Of a stretch of 64,000 bases of DNA, positions 25,144 to 32,635 are shown piece after piece. The translations under genes were made by a program, and so were the position numbers. The notes beneath the pieces were generated by a model. It saw only the letters and a list, made by a program, of their open reading frames with translations, ran no database searches and was not told the DNA's origin. The DNA lies in NCBI RefSeq assembly GCF_016863255.1, contig NZ_BOON01000005.1, positions 1 to 64,000 on the forward strand, given 5' to 3'. Within the stretch, counting starts at the first letter, position 1, and every line of letters begins with the position of its first letter. The stretch is from Planosporangium mesophilum (lineage in GTDB: Bacteria > Actinomycetota > Actinomycetes > Mycobacteriales > Micromonosporaceae).

Positions 25144-26664
25144 ATGAGCCTGCAACAGGTCTACCTCTTCCTGCTCGCCGGCGCCGTGATCCTGCTGGTC
25201 AGCGTCGCCGTGGCGCGGCTGGCCCACCGGGTCGGGCTGCCGGTGCTGCTCGCGTTCCTCGCCGTCGGCGTGGGCCTCGGCGAGGACGGTCTCGGCATCC
25301 ACTTCAACAACGTCGCGCTGGCCCAGGCACTCGGCACGGCCGCCCTCGCCGTCATCCTGGTGGAAGGCGGTCTGAGTACGGAGGTTTCGCTCATCCGGCC
25401 GGTCCTGGTGCCCGCCTCGATCCTCGCCACCGTCGGCGTCCTGATCAGCGTGGCGGTCGTCGCCGTCACCGCGCACGTCGCGCTCGACCTGTCGTGGCAA
25501 CTGTCGTTGCTGCTCGGGGCGATCGTGTCGTCCACCGACGCGGCGGCCGTCTTCTCGGTACTGCGTGCGCTGCCGCTGCCCCGGCGGCTGACCGGTCTGC
25601 TGGAGGCGGAGTCGGGCATCAACGACGCGCCGTCGGTGATCCTCGTCGTCGCGCTGAGCACCACCACCCTGCACCCGACCAGCGTCGTGCATCTGCTCGG
25701 CGACCTCGGGTACGAGTTGATTGCCGGTGCCCTGTTCGGCCTGGCCGTGGGGTGGGCCGGGGTCTGGCTGCTGCGCCGGCTGTCGCTGGTGACGTCGGGC
25801 CTGCACTCGATAGCGATGGTCGCCACCGGCGTGATGGGGTTCGCGGCGGCCGGGATCGCGCACGCCAGCGGCTTCCTCGCCGCGTACGTCGCCGGGCTGG
25901 TCCTGGGCAACGCCGGGTTGCCGCACCGCCGGGCGACCCGGTCGGTGGCCGAGGGGCTGGGCTGGATCGCCCAGATCAGCCTGTTCGTCATGCTCGGCCT
26001 GCTCGCCACCCCGCACGAGCTGCGGGCGAGTCTGCTGCCCGCGCTCGTGATCGGGATCGTGCTGCTGCTGGTCGCGCGCCCGCTGGCCGTACTGCTGTGC
26101 CTGACGCCGTTCCGGGTACCGCTGCGCGAGCAGGTCTTCCTGTCGCTCGCCGGCCTGCGCGGCGCGGTACCGATCGTGCTCGCCACCATCCCGGTGGTCG
26201 CCCGGGTACCCGGCAGCCGGCAACTGCTCAACCTGGTCGTCTGCCTGGTCGTCATCTTCATTCTGGTGCAGGCGCCGGCCCTGCCGCCGCTGGCGCGCCG
26301 GCTGCGGCTGGTACCAACGTCGGTCGGGCGTGAGTTGCGGGCCGAGTTCGCGCCGCTGGACGTGATCGACGCCGAGCTGATCGAGCTGACCGTCGACCCC
26401 GGGTCCCGCCTGCACGGCGTGGAGATCTTCGAGCTGCGCCTGCCCGAGCCGTGCGCGGTCACGCTGGTGGTACGCGAGGGGCGCGCCTTCGTGCCGCAGC
26501 CGACGACCCGGCTGACCACCGGTGACCAGTTGCTCGTGGTGGCGACGACCGCCCAGCGGGAGGCGGTCGAACGCCGGCTGCGGGCGGTGGCCCGGGCCGG
26601 ACGGCTGGCGGCCTGGTACGGCGAGACCGGCGACCCGGACGGTCCGGCGGCGATCAACCGGTGA
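25144..26664 (+). CDS. CPA1-type K+(Na+)/H+ antiporter with TrkA-C domain
   Basis: This is a 506-aa antiporter of the NhaP2/CvrA type. Seen: about twelve hydrophobic helices through residue 395, including the ion-site segment LLGAIVSSTDAAAVFSVLR and EAESGINDAPSVILV (the Asp-containing site of CPA1 proteins) and SLAGLRGAVPIVLATIP. They are followed by a cytoplasmic RCK_C/TrkA-C domain of about 85 residues (ELTVDPGSRLHGVEIFELRLPEPCAVTLVVREG) that usually senses nucleotides. It probably exports K+ or Na+ in exchange for protons. Its stop lies 3 bp from the convergent DUF2071 gene. Confidence 0.88.
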   Translation: MSLQQVYLFLLAGAVILLVSVAVARLAHRVGLPVLLAFLAVGVGLGEDGLGIHFNNVALAQALGTAALAVILVEGGLSTEVSLIRPVLVPASILATVGVLISVAVVAVTAHVALDLSWQLSLLLGAIVSSTDAAAVFSVLRALPLPRRLTGLLEAESGINDAPSVILVVALSTTTLHPTSVVHLLGDLGYELIAGALFGLAVGWAGVWLLRRLSLVTSGLHSIAMVATGVMGFAAAGIAHASGFLAAYVAGLVLGNAGLPHRRATRSVAEGLGWIAQISLFVMLGLLATPHELRASLLPALVIGIVLLLVARPLAVLLCLTPFRVPLREQVFLSLAGLRGAVPIVLATIPVVARVPGSRQLLNLVVCLVVIFILVQAPALPPLARRLRLVPTSVGRELRAEFAPLDVIDAELIELTVDPGSRLHGVEIFELRLPEPCAVTLVVREGRAFVPQPTTRLTTGDQLLVVATTAQREAVERRLRAVARAGRLAAWYGETGDPDGPAAINR

Positions 26665-26667
26665 CGG

Positions 26668-27420
26668 TCAGCCCTGCTCCACGGCCGGCTGGGCGGCTGC
26701 CCGTACGGGTCGCCACATGCCGATGCGCACCCGTACCCCGTCCGAGGCGTGCATCAGCGGCCGGCCCCGCGGCGTGGGCAGGCCGGCCACCTCGATCAGG
26801 TTGTGCCGGAGGTGACCGAGCCAGGCGTGGCGCAGCGGCCACGGCGGGTGCTCGGCGTCGGCGGCGACGAGCCGGTCGGCGAACACGCTGTACAGCCGGA
26901 AGCGGGCGGTCAGGAAGTGGTCCAGCGGCCCGAGTTCCCCCTGCGGAAACGGGTCGCCCAGTTCGATCTGCGCGTCGCAGTGCGCGCCCGGCGGCCCCGG
27001 CCAGCGCCGCCGGGAGTGGTACGCGATCGCGCCCCCGGCGCCGCGGACCGACATCGCCGACCACTGGTACGGCAGCCCGTAGCCGAGCCGGCCGCTGAGG
27101 ACCGCCGGCAGCCGGGCGGCGTCCAGGGAGAAGAACCAGATGCCGGTACGGCCGTCCGGCCCCCGCACGTAGGTGCGCACGTTCGTCTCCGGGAAGCGCG
27201 ACAGCCACGGCAGCGAGGGCAGCCGCGGTGCCCGTACCCGGTCCATCAGGAACGGGATCAGGCCGACCCAGGCGTCGCCGTCGAACGTCTCCACCTCCAG
27301 ACCCGCCGGGAGCAGCTCCTGGACGGTCTGGGGTGGATAGCGCCAGTGCAGGAAGGTCAGCGTCCGCCAGTCCTGGCACATGACGGGGCGCGGAACCGTC
27401 GGAGCGGGCGGCGGGTACAT
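26668..27420 (-). CDS. DUF2071 (YqjF-like) protein
   Basis: This is a 250-aa cytosolic protein of the DUF2071 family. Seen: the family opening MCQDWRTLTFLHWRYPPQTVQELLPAGLEVETFDGDAWVGLIPF, then FPETNVRTYVRGPDGRTGIWFFSLDAARL and a C-terminal DHFLTARFRLYS segment. The fold is related to acetoacetate decarboxylase-like beta barrels, but the function is not established. No strong ribosome binding site precedes the ATG at 27420, so it may be leaderless. An internal ATG at residue 14 is an alternative start. Confidence 0.8.
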   Translation of the reverse strand: MYPPPAPTVPRPVMCQDWRTLTFLHWRYPPQTVQELLPAGLEVETFDGDAWVGLIPFLMDRVRAPRLPSLPWLSRFPETNVRTYVRGPDGRTGIWFFSLDAARLPAVLSGRLGYGLPYQWSAMSVRGAGGAIAYHSRRRWPGPPGAHCDAQIELGDPFPQGELGPLDHFLTARFRLYSVFADRLVAADAEHPPWPLRHAWLGHLRHNLIEVAGLPTPRGRPLMHASDGVRVRIGMWRPVRAAAQPAVEQG

Positions 27421-27494
27421 GGCGCCGAGTTACCCATCGCGCGGCCGGCTGACCCTTACGATCTTGGACAGTTGTGCGCGCTACAGGTCGCGGA

Positions 27495-27526
27495 ACTGTC
27501 CAGGAGCGACACTGTCCAGGAGCGAC
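27495..27526. repeat. two 16-bp repeats abutting a stop codon
   Basis: ACTGTCCAGGAGCGAC occurs twice in tandem and ends at 27526. The stop codon of the minus-strand methyltransferase begins at 27527. The geometry is the same as the array at 1-96. Confidence 0.9.
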
Positions 27527-28252
27527 TCAGTCGAAGAACCGGGCGAGGTGCGCGTCGTCGGGGCCCGGCTCCTGCTCGGCCAGCGGCGCCAGGTCGCCGA
27601 AGACGCTGGCGCCGTCGCAGCCGGCGTGCAGCGGGTACCAGCGCAGGGGGCTGCCAGGGCGCGCGCAGATCCCCTTGATGGTCTGGACGTCGAGCAGCCG
27701 GACGTGCGTGGGGTCGGCCACCGCGTTCACGTACCGCCACCAGGGGCTGAGCACGTGCAGTACGCCGTCCGGGCGCAGTACCCGGTGGCACTCGTCGACC
27801 AGCGGCAGGTAGTCGATCAAATGCTCCAGCACGTGGACCGCGAAGATCGCGTCGGCGCTCCGGTCGGCGAAGGGCAGTCCGTCCGTCAGGTCCGCGCGTA
27901 CGTCCACACCGGTCGCCGGCCGCCGGTCGACGCCGATGTTGGGCGGGTACTGCTTGATCTCGCCGCTGCCGAGGTCGAGGATGACCGGTTCCCGCCCGCC
28001 GACCCGTACCCGCGACCAGACCGCGAGCACACCGGCGAGGCGGCCGATGAGCCGGCGTACCAGCAGCAGCTCCTTGCCGTCTCGCAGGTCACCGCCGAGG
28101 TGGGCGACCCCGCCGTCGAACCGGACGTCGACGGCGACGCCCCGCAGCCGGTCGTCGTGGGCGAGCAGGTCGTGGACGGACTCGGTCAGGTGCCGGTCCA
28201 GCGCCCCCATCCGGCGCCCACCGTGCGGCGCCGCTCCCCCGATCCAGGTCAT
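27527..28252 (-). CDS. BON-domain / SAM-methyltransferase fusion protein
   Basis: This is a 241-aa protein. Seen: an N-terminal region of about 75 residues with the shape of a BON domain (LTESVHDLLAHDDRLRGVAVDVRFDGGVAHLGGDLRDGKELLLVRRLIGRLAGV), then a class I methyltransferase with motif I VILDLGSGEIKQY, an acidic post-I VDRRPATG, and motif IV-like SADAIFAVHVLEHLIDYLPLVDECHRVLRPDGVLHVLSP. BON domains normally occur in secreted or membrane proteins and bind phospholipid, so fusion to a cytosolic methyltransferase is unusual. The substrate is unknown; a membrane-surface or lipid target is an inference. The start at 28252 is uncertain; ATG 28210 is also possible. Confidence 0.7.
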   Translation of the reverse strand: MTWIGGAAPHGGRRMGALDRHLTESVHDLLAHDDRLRGVAVDVRFDGGVAHLGGDLRDGKELLLVRRLIGRLAGVLAVWSRVRVGGREPVILDLGSGEIKQYPPNIGVDRRPATGVDVRADLTDGLPFADRSADAIFAVHVLEHLIDYLPLVDECHRVLRPDGVLHVLSPWWRYVNAVADPTHVRLLDVQTIKGICARPGSPLRWYPLHAGCDGASVFGDLAPLAEQEPGPDDAHLARFFD

Positions 28253-28268
28253 CGAGATCCGATCCCGC

Positions 28269-29900
28269 CTACTCGGTGCCGATGAGATGCCGCGTCCGCG
28301 GCTCGCCGCGGGCGTACCGCTCGGCCAACTCGTCCATCATCCGGTCGGCCTCGGTCATGCGCTCGGTGTGCTGGCGCAGGTGCTCCTGCCAGTTGTTCGC
28401 GGTGAACGTCTCGACGTACCGGGTGGGATCGGCCGCGTCGTGGTACAGGTTCCAGCGCTGCGCACCGAAGCGGCGCCGGCTGCCGCGTACCAGTCGCATA
28501 GCGTTCTCGAAGTCGCGGGCGTGCTCCGGATCGACCTTGTAGTCCCGTATCACCAGCACCGGGTTGGAGTCGTGGTCGGTACGCGGCCCGACACGGGGCT
28601 CGATCGACAGCGGCGAGATCTCCCGCTCGTAGTGGGCGCCCAACCCCACGTGGTAACCGTGCGCGGCGAGCGGGCCGATCACGACGCCGGCGCCGGCGAT
28701 CGCCAACGCGAGGTCGGTCCCGTAGCCCTGCGCGAACGCACCCCAGATGGCGGCGCCCACCGCCTGGGTGCCCTGGAAGACCAGCAGGTACACCGCCATC
28801 GCCCGGGCCCGCACCCAACTCGGCAGCGCCGTCTGCGCGGCGGCGCTCAGCGACGAGAGGCCGCCGATGAACGCGATGCCCATGATCACCAGGATGACCA
28901 GGTCCATTGCGAGCACGTGCGGGCTCAGCGCGATCTCCACCATGCCGAGGCCGAACAGGACGGAGCAGGCCCTCACCACCATCTCGAGGCCGAGCCGCTC
29001 CCGAGCCCAGTTCAGCAGCGCGGCGCCGATCACCGCGCCCAGGCCGACCGCGCTCAGCAGCAGCCCGTACCCGGCGGAGCCGAGGTGCATGTGCTTGGCC
29101 GCGACGACCGGGAGCAGCGCCCACAGCGCGGACGAGAAGAGCAGGAAGATCGAGGCGTGCATGAGCACCGCCCGTACCGGCGGCGAGTGGCGGACGTAGG
29201 CCAGCCCGGTACGCATCGCCGACATGATCGGCTCGGCGCCCAGCGGGCGCAGCTCCCGAGGTCGCGGCCAACGCTTGAGCGCGATCAGCGAGCCGAGGAA
29301 CGACACGGCGTTGACGGCGAACGCCGCCGCCGCGCCGAGGACCGCCACGATCAGACCGCCGATGGCCGGACCGACGGCGCGGGACAGGTTGATGCTCACC
29401 GCGTTCATCGCGGTCGCCTGCGGGATCTCCTCGCGCGAGACCAACTCCGGCTGGACGGCTATCCAGGCCGGGGCCATCAGGGCGCCACCGGTCCCGATGA
29501 GGAACGTGAACAACAGGAGCAGCCAGGGCGTCATCAGCCCGACGAAGGTCAGCACCGCCAACCCCGCAGCGGCGACCAGCGTGAAGCCCTGCGCGATGAT
29601 CAGGAGCCGGCGGCGGTCCATCACGTCGCCCAGCGCGCCGGCCGGCAGCCCGACGAGGAAGACCGGCAGGCTCAGCGCCGTCTGTACCAGCGCGACCGGT
29701 AACGCGGCACTGGTCAGCGTCAGCATCAGCCACTGGGCGGCCACCGTCTGCATCCAGCCGCCGACGCTGGAGGCGAACTGCGCGATCCAGAGACGGCGGA
29801 ACCAGGGGTGGCGCAGCGGCGCCCAGGCCGACCCGGTCCGCGTCTCCGGAGGCGGCGGCGCGTCGGCGGCCGGGGTGGTGGGGTGAACGGGGGTGGTCAC
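28269..29900 (-). CDS. MFS exporter (EntS-like, MFS_3) with C-terminal ABM-like domain
   Basis: This is a 543-aa major-facilitator protein. Seen: twelve hydrophobic helices, the family signatures WIAQFASSVGGWMQTVAAQWLML and PAGALGDVMDRRRLLI (motif A), and a C-terminal cytoplasmic domain of about 110 residues (NPVLVIRDYKVDPEHARDFENAM..FGAQRWNLYHDAADPTRYVETF). That domain looks like an antibiotic-biosynthesis-monooxygenase (ABM) fold. The pairing is known for this exporter family, whose members are drug or siderophore exporters. It is followed 16 bp later by the BON-methyltransferase gene and preceded by the Rieske gene, so the three may form one transcript. Confidence 0.85.
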   Translation of the reverse strand: MTTPVHPTTPAADAPPPPETRTGSAWAPLRHPWFRRLWIAQFASSVGGWMQTVAAQWLMLTLTSAALPVALVQTALSLPVFLVGLPAGALGDVMDRRRLLIIAQGFTLVAAAGLAVLTFVGLMTPWLLLLFTFLIGTGGALMAPAWIAVQPELVSREEIPQATAMNAVSINLSRAVGPAIGGLIVAVLGAAAAFAVNAVSFLGSLIALKRWPRPRELRPLGAEPIMSAMRTGLAYVRHSPPVRAVLMHASIFLLFSSALWALLPVVAAKHMHLGSAGYGLLLSAVGLGAVIGAALLNWARERLGLEMVVRACSVLFGLGMVEIALSPHVLAMDLVILVIMGIAFIGGLSSLSAAAQTALPSWVRARAMAVYLLVFQGTQAVGAAIWGAFAQGYGTDLALAIAGAGVVIGPLAAHGYHVGLGAHYEREISPLSIEPRVGPRTDHDSNPVLVIRDYKVDPEHARDFENAMRLVRGSRRRFGAQRWNLYHDAADPTRYVETFTANNWQEHLRQHTERMTEADRMMDELAERYARGEPRTRHLIGTE

Positions 29901-29910
29901 GGTGAGATCC

Positions 29911-30351
29911 TCAGTCGAGCAGTCGAACCTGGCCGGTGTCCACGGTGACGGTCTTGGACTCCAACGGCTTCGTGGCCGGCCCCTGGCGGACCGAGCCGTC
30001 GGTGATCGCGAACTTGCTGTTGTGGCAGGGGCAGTCGATGGTGCCGTTGCCGACCCTGTTGACCAGGCAGCCCTCGTGGGTACAGACGGCGCGGAACCCC
30101 TTGAAGACCCCTTGGACCGGCTGGGTCACCACGACCTGGCGGGTGGGGTACACCTTCCCGCCGCCGACCGGGATCTGATCGGCGGAGTCCAGGATGCCCT
30201 GCCCTGCCTGCCCCGGCGCCGGGGTGCGCGGGCCTTGCTCCGGGCCGCCCCGGTCACCGAACGGGGGCGGGTACCCGCCGCAACCACTCAGCGACAGCCC
30301 GCCGAGCGCGACACCGCCGATGAGCACTCCGCGCCTGGTGATCTGACCCAT
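29911..30351 (-). CDS. Tat-exported Rieske [2Fe-2S] lipoprotein
   Basis: This is a 146-aa protein. Seen: N-terminal TRRGVLIGGVALGG, a twin-arginine-type signal; lipobox LSLSGC (Cys24); a Pro/Gly linker; and a Rieske domain with the two cluster-binding boxes AVCTHEGCLV (Cys90, His92, with disulfide Cys95) and DCPCHNSKF (Cys107, His110, with disulfide Cys109). It is a small membrane-anchored extracytoplasmic electron carrier, not part of a bc1 operon. It lies just upstream of the MFS exporter gene (10 bp). Its redox partner is unknown. Confidence 0.9.
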   Translation of the reverse strand: MGQITRRGVLIGGVALGGLSLSGCGGYPPPFGDRGGPEQGPRTPAPGQAGQGILDSADQIPVGGGKVYPTRQVVVTQPVQGVFKGFRAVCTHEGCLVNRVGNGTIDCPCHNSKFAITDGSVRQGPATKPLESKTVTVDTGQVRLLD

Positions 30352-30428
30352 CGCGATGCCTTCCGTCCCGTACGGCAGACCTCGCTACCCGATCGCCACC
30401 TGGATATGCGCACATCCGGAACGACGAT

Positions 30429-30452
30429 GGTTACCGAAGCGGGGAAGGGGTA
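30429..30452 (+). promoter_or_regulatory. SigB/SigF-type promoter candidate for the STAS-kinase gene
   Basis: GGTTA-N14-GGGTAG closely matches the GTTT-N14/16-GGGTA form recognised by SigB/SigF-family sigma factors. It lies 54 bp upstream of the GTG at 30507. The sigma factor encoded downstream is of this family, so autoregulation is likely. Confidence 0.5.
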
Positions 30453-30506
30453 GTCGCGCTGGCGAAAGATCCGCGGCCATGTCGGACCGTCACCCGAGGA
30501 GAGACC

Positions 30507-31301
30507 GTGCTACCGCGATCGTTCTGGACGAGGCGGAAGGAGGCCGGTGGGTCCGGCCCGGACCTGTCCTGCCGCGTGGAGCGGCAGTCTCCCGTCGCCC
30601 TGGTGCGCCTCGCCGGAACGTTGACGGTGGAGACCGCGCCGGCCGTCCGCGCCACCCTGTTGCAGTGCCTGGCCAGCCAGCCCGAGCTGATCGTCGTCGA
30701 CGTCTCGACGATGGATGCCGACGATGACATCGTACTTTCCGTCCTCCCTTCCATGGCAAGCCACGCCGCGGCGTGGCCCGGCGCGTCGCTGGTTCTCGGC
30801 GCTCCCGGACCGCAACTGTCGGCCGCGCTCGACCGGATGGCGGTCTGCCGGTCCGTCCCGATCTACCCCACGGTCGAGCAGGCGCTCGCCAGCCGCTCCG
30901 TCAACGTGCCGCGACGGCGCGCGAGCCAGGTCCTCAAGCCGGTACCGCGCTCCCTCGGGAAGGCCCGCACGCTGGTCAAGCGCGCCTGCGCCGGCTGGAA
31001 CGTGGACACGGTCACCGACCGGGCCCAGATCGTGACGACCGAGCTCGTCGCCAACGTGCTGCGGCACGCGGGTACCCCGATGGAGCTGACCGTCTCGCTG
31101 CGCCAGCGCTATCTGCACCTGTCGGTGCGCGACGACTGCCGCGCGGCGCCCCGACTGGGCGGGTCGGAGAGCGAGTTCGGCACGGACGGGCGCGGTCTGA
31201 AGATCGTGGAAGCGCTCGCCACCGGCTGGGGCAGTACCCCGACCGAAAACGGCAAGGTGGTCTGGGCCACCCTTCAGTTACCAGGTAACAACCGACGGTG
31301 A
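30507..31301 (+). CDS. STAS / RsbW-type HATPase fusion (anti-sigma kinase)
   Basis: This is a 264-aa protein. Seen: an N-terminal STAS domain (about 20-130) and a C-terminal GHKL ATPase of the RsbW/SpoIIAB type (about 145-260) with N-box IVTTELVANVLRHAG, G1 LSVRDDCRAAP and G2 GTDGRGLKIVEALATGWG. In SpoIIAA-type STAS domains the phosphorylated Ser lies in the motif D-S-S-G. The corresponding segment here, TMDADDDIVLSVL, has Asp72 at that position, so this STAS copy cannot be phosphorylated and may mimic the phosphorylated state. The ATPase residues look intact. I infer an anti-sigma kinase acting on the STAS-sigma fusion encoded next. GTG start with GAGGAGA upstream. Confidence 0.85.
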   Translation: MLPRSFWTRRKEAGGSGPDLSCRVERQSPVALVRLAGTLTVETAPAVRATLLQCLASQPELIVVDVSTMDADDDIVLSVLPSMASHAAAWPGASLVLGAPGPQLSAALDRMAVCRSVPIYPTVEQALASRSVNVPRRRASQVLKPVPRSLGKARTLVKRACAGWNVDTVTDRAQIVTTELVANVLRHAGTPMELTVSLRQRYLHLSVRDDCRAAPRLGGSESEFGTDGRGLKIVEALATGWGSTPTENGKVVWATLQLPGNNRR

Positions 31302-31337
31302 TACCCGCTGCCAGCAAAAATGTTGTGGACCAAGTTA

Positions 31338-31363
31338 GGTTTCAGCCGTCGTACAGTTGGAAA
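31338..31363 (+). promoter_or_regulatory. possible internal SigB/SigF-like promoter
   Basis: GGTTT-N16-GGAAA resembles the SigB/SigF consensus, with a good -35 and a weak -10. It lies 37 bp upstream of the ATG at 31400. Confidence 0.3.
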
Positions 31364-31399
31364 GGACGTGGGGTCTCTCCGCGACGATGGGGGCCGCTC

Positions 31400-32551
31400 A
31401 TGGCCGAAACCGCACACGTCGAAGTCTGGCGTTTCGACTCCATACATTTAGTCAAGATCACCGGCGTACTGGACTTCGCTGCCTCAGTGCGTCTGAGGCT
31501 CGTCCTTTTCGAGCAGCTCGACGCCGGCGCCGACCAGGTCGTCGTCGACCTTGCCGGAGTCCGGCTGATCGACGCCAGCGCAGTCGGCGTGATGCTGCGT
31601 GTACAGGAACAACTTTCCGAACGCGGCGGGAGCCTGCGGGTCCAGGGCGCGCAGGGGCTGGCGCTCGAGGTCTTGGAGATCACCGGCTCGGCCAAGGCCC
31701 TGGCGGCCTACGACCCGCCGCTGGAACTGCCGTCGACGGCCGAGCGCACCGACAACGTCGAGCATCTCGGCACCGACCGGCACCAGTGGCAGGGCCTGTG
31801 GGGTGACGAGATCAACACTCTGCTGTGGACGATCAGCCAGCTCCCCGCCGACGACCCGCACCGCCGCCACCTGCGCCAACGCGTGGTGGAAGCGTGCCTG
31901 CCGTACGCCGAGCGGCTCGCCCGACGCTTCCACGGCCTCGGCGAGTCGGCGGCCGACCTCAACCAGGTGGCCGCGGTCGGCCTGCTCAAGGCGGTCGACC
32001 GGTTCGACCCGAGCCACACCACGGACTTCGCCAGCTATGCCACCCCGACCATCGTCGGCGAGCTCAAACGCCACTTCCGCGACCGCGGCTGGAGCGTACG
32101 GGTACCGCGCCGGCTCCAGGAACTACGGCTGGAGATCAACCAGGCGCGGGAGTCGCTGACCCAGCGGCTCGGCCGCTCCCCCACCGTCCGCGATGTGGCC
32201 GACCACCTCGACATCGATGAGGAGCCGGTGGTGGAGGCCATGGTCGCGGCCAGCGGGTACCGGGCCAGCTCGCTGTACGCGCCGACGCACCCCGGCGAGG
32301 ACGCCATGACTCCGGCGGACTGGCTCGGGCAGGAGGACGACGGGCTGGACGCGGTCGAGTTCCGCGAGGCGCTGCATCCGTTGCTCGCGAAGCTGCCGCA
32401 CCGCGAGCAGAAGATCCTCAGCCTGCGGTTCTACGGCAACATGACCCAGGCGGAGATCGCCCGGGACCTGGGCATCTCGCAGATGCACGTGTCCCGGCTA
32501 CTCAGCCGTACCCTCGACCGCCTGCGGGAGGACCTGCTCCGCCAGGACTGA
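31400..32551 (+). CDS. STAS-domain / SigB-SigF-type sigma factor fusion
   Basis: This is a 383-aa protein. Seen: an N-terminal STAS (anti-anti-sigma) domain at about 1-110, VVVDLAGVRLIDASAVGVML, with Ser60 at the phosphorylatable position; a linker; then a complete group 3 sigma factor. Region 2 covers about 150-235 (ESAADLNQVAAVGLLKAVDRFDPSHTTDFASYATPTIVGELKRHFRD), region 3 includes VRVPRRLQELRLEINQ, and region 4 LPHREQKILSLRFYGNMTQAEIARDLGISQMHVSRLLSRTLDRL is at the C-terminus. Anti-anti-sigma and sigma are normally separate proteins. I use ATG 31400; a GTG at 31298 overlapping the upstream stop would add 34 poorly structured residues. The gene follows the anti-sigma kinase directly. Confidence 0.88.
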   Translation: MAETAHVEVWRFDSIHLVKITGVLDFAASVRLRLVLFEQLDAGADQVVVDLAGVRLIDASAVGVMLRVQEQLSERGGSLRVQGAQGLALEVLEITGSAKALAAYDPPLELPSTAERTDNVEHLGTDRHQWQGLWGDEINTLLWTISQLPADDPHRRHLRQRVVEACLPYAERLARRFHGLGESAADLNQVAAVGLLKAVDRFDPSHTTDFASYATPTIVGELKRHFRDRGWSVRVPRRLQELRLEINQARESLTQRLGRSPTVRDVADHLDIDEEPVVEAMVAASGYRASSLYAPTHPGEDAMTPADWLGQEDDGLDAVEFREALHPLLAKLPHREQKILSLRFYGNMTQAEIARDLGISQMHVSRLLSRTLDRLREDLLRQD

Positions 32552-32572
32552 AGCCCGCGCATGCGCGCCCTC

Positions 32573-32620
32573 TGATCCTGAAGGATCTCCGTGTCCCGAT
32601 ACGGAGATCCTTCAGGATCA
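32573..32620. terminator. bidirectional terminator hairpin
   Basis: A perfect 20-bp inverted repeat (arms 32573-32592 and 32601-32620) with an 8-nt loop lies between the converging sigma-factor and mannosyltransferase genes, 21 bp after the sigma stop and 15 bp from the other stop. Confidence 0.8.
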
Positions 32621-32635
32621 TCGGAGTCCGAACGA

